Made by a program: the position numbers and the translations under genes. This document shows, piece by piece, positions 5,776 to 6,766 of a stretch of DNA of 6,766 bases. The DNA comes from SYAN01 sp049459795 (lineage in GTDB: Bacteria; Actinomycetota; Actinomycetes; Nanopelagicales; Nanopelagicaceae): positions 1-6,766 of the forward strand of contig JBMUDS010000044.1 of NCBI GenBank assembly GCA_049459795.1, in the 5' to 3' direction. Within the stretch, counting starts at the first letter, position 1; each line of letters begins with the position of its first letter. The notes below the pieces were generated by a model. The model was not told where the DNA came from and ran no database searches. It was given only the letters and a program-made list of their open reading frames with translations.

Positions 5776-6766
5776 AGACCGAGGTCTGATTCGAAACGAC
5801 CGCCTTCAAGTCGTTCTTTGAGAGTCGAAAGGAATCTCGCAGCGTCAGCACCATCGACGATTCGATGATCGTAGGAGAGCGCGAGATAGACCATCGAGCG
5901 AATGGCGATCGTCTCGCTGCCGTCACTACCTTTGATCACCATAGGACGTTTGACGATCGAGCCAACTCCTAGAATTGCAACTTGTGGCTGGTTGATGATC
6001 GGCGTATCAAAGAGAGCGCCACGACTTCCGGTATTGGTGATGGTGAATGTTCCTCCGCCAAGTTCATCGGGTGAGATCTTGTTATCTCGAGTTCGCGCAG
6101 CGACATCTGAGATCTTGCGGGCGATAGCGCCCATATTGAGATCACCAGCATCCTTGATGACTGGTACCAAGAGTCCTCGATCGGTATCCACTGCGATGCC
6201 AAGATGCTCAGCACCGTGATAGATGATCTCTTCACCCTCGATGGAGGAATTGACGACCGGATGTTGCTTGAGCGCTTCACAGGTAGCGATTGCGAAGAAT
6301 GGCAAGAAGGTGAGTTTTACGCCTTCACGAGATTCAAAACTTGCCTTTGCTCGACCTCGCAGGCGATCGATAGCGGTGACATCGACTTCAACGACAGTGG
6401 TGAGTTGAGCGGAGACCTGGAGTGATTCGACCATGCGAGCGGCAATCACTTTACGGAGTCGAGTCATCGGAACACGTGTACCGCGCAGTGGTGAAGGCGT
6501 CACCGGCGCAGGCGCTGGAGCCATGGCCGGAGAGGAAGCTGTCGAAACGGTAACTGGCGCCTTCGGGGCAGCTGCTGCCAAGACATCTTCTTTGCGAATC
6601 CGACCACCGACGCCACTTCCACGAAGAGTAGAGAGATTGACGCCGAGTTCTTGAGCGAGCTTTCTTACGATCGGAGTCACATATGAATCATCTGCTCGTG
6701 TTGGTGCCAGTGTCGATACGGGAGTCGATACGGGTGTGGGTGCCGGTGCCGATACTGGAGTCGTTA
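5769..6766 (-). CDS. sucB: 2-oxoacid dehydrogenase E2, dihydrolipoamide succinyltransferase/acyltransferase (partial, N-terminus beyond right edge)
   Basis: This is the acyltransferase core subunit of a 2-oxoglutarate and/or pyruvate dehydrogenase complex, moving the acyl group from lipoyl-lysine to CoA. The frame is open to the window edge, so the lipoyl domain(s) and start are missing. From the edge inward there is an Ala/Pro/Thr/Val-rich linker, then a peripheral subunit-binding domain (YVTPIVRKLAQELGV, then GVGGRIRKEDVL), a second Ala/Pro linker and the catalytic domain. The catalytic domain includes FTITNTGSRGALFDTP and the active-site motif SYDHRIVDGADAARF, with the catalytic His encoded at 5865-5867 and the DG just after. 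The GSRGALFDTP style matches actinobacterial SucB/DlaT, which in mycobacteria serves as a shared E2. A valine GTG at 6680 lies within the binding domain and is not the true start. The next gene downstream is the epimerase, ten bases away; LipB and LipA, which would modify this protein, are encoded further along the same strand. The exact substrate (succinyl, acetyl or both) is not settled by this sequence. Confidence 0.93.
   Translation of the reverse strand, partial: TTPVSAPAPTPVSTPVSTLAPTRADDSYVTPIVRKLAQELGVNLSTLRGSGVGGRIRKEDVLAAAAPKAPVTVSTASSPAMAPAPAPVTPSPLRGTRVPMTRLRKVIAARMVESLQVSAQLTTVVEVDVTAIDRLRGRAKASFESREGVKLTFLPFFAIATCEALKQHPVVNSSIEGEEIIYHGAEHLGIAVDTDRGLLVPVIKDAGDLNMGAIARKISDVAARTRDNKISPDELGGGTFTITNTGSRGALFDTPIINQPQVAILGVGSIVKRPMVIKGSDGSETIAIRSMVYLALSYDHRIVDGADAARFLSTLKERLEGGRFESDLGLS
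6712..6759. repeat. 12-base tandem repeat encoding an E2 interdomain linker
   Basis: The unit GTCGATACGGG(A/T) occurs at 6712-6723 and 6724-6735. After one diverged unit, a copy with two mismatches lies in phase at 6748-6759. On the coding strand it gives Thr-Pro-Val-Ser style repeats in the flexible linker just before the subunit-binding domain. Such linkers vary in length by repeat gain and loss in E2 proteins. Confidence 0.7.

Noticed and set aside
5759..5926. N-terminal extension of the epimerase back into the E2 gene
   Set aside because: The extra 56 residues are the E2 3' end read in another frame, and the Rossmann motif has the expected distance from the ATG at 5758.
1..6766. Insertion sequences, integrase sites, tRNA genes or CRISPR repeats around the plus-strand pair
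   Set aside because: No transposase or integrase frame, terminal inverted repeats, tRNA cloverleaf or regularly spaced repeats were found on either strand.

Overview
The window (6,766 bases, GC roughly in the low-to-mid fifties by eye) looks like chromosomal DNA of an actinobacterium. The best evidence is gene order and protein style. Reading the minus strand from the right edge, it carries a 2-oxoacid dehydrogenase E2 subunit of the actinobacterial SucB/DlaT type, a TIGR01777-type NAD-dependent epimerase, octanoyltransferase LipB and lipoyl synthase LipA. This is the order known for Mycobacterium tuberculosis dlaT-Rv2216-lipB-lipA. The GC content is lower than in most streptomycetes or mycobacteria, so a low-GC actinobacterial lineage (for example a freshwater group) is possible, but I cannot name a genus.

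Layout: lipA (1-612, minus, C-terminal part beyond the left edge); lipB (609-1286, minus, sharing an ATGA with lipA); a 165-base divergent intergenic region (1287-1451); an MMPL/RND-type membrane transporter (1452-3638, plus); an FAD-dependent oxidoreductase of the amine oxidase/phytoene desaturase class (3619-4866, plus, overlapping the transporter by 20 bases); the TIGR01777 epimerase (4871-5758, minus, only 4 bases from the oxidoreductase stop codon); and the E2 subunit (5769-6766, minus, N-terminal part beyond the right edge).

Functionally, LipB moves an octanoyl group from acyl carrier protein onto the lipoyl domains of proteins such as this E2, and LipA then inserts two sulfurs to make lipoate. 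The locus therefore holds a lipoylated enzyme together with its modifying enzymes. The unusual part is the plus-strand pair, a lipid-type exporter plus a flavin oxidoreductase, sitting inside this otherwise co-directional block between the epimerase and lipB. The pair probably forms one transcription unit. Its substrate cannot be read from the sequence; it is the best candidate here for something undescribed. No RNA genes, insertion sequences, CRISPR arrays or attachment sites were seen.
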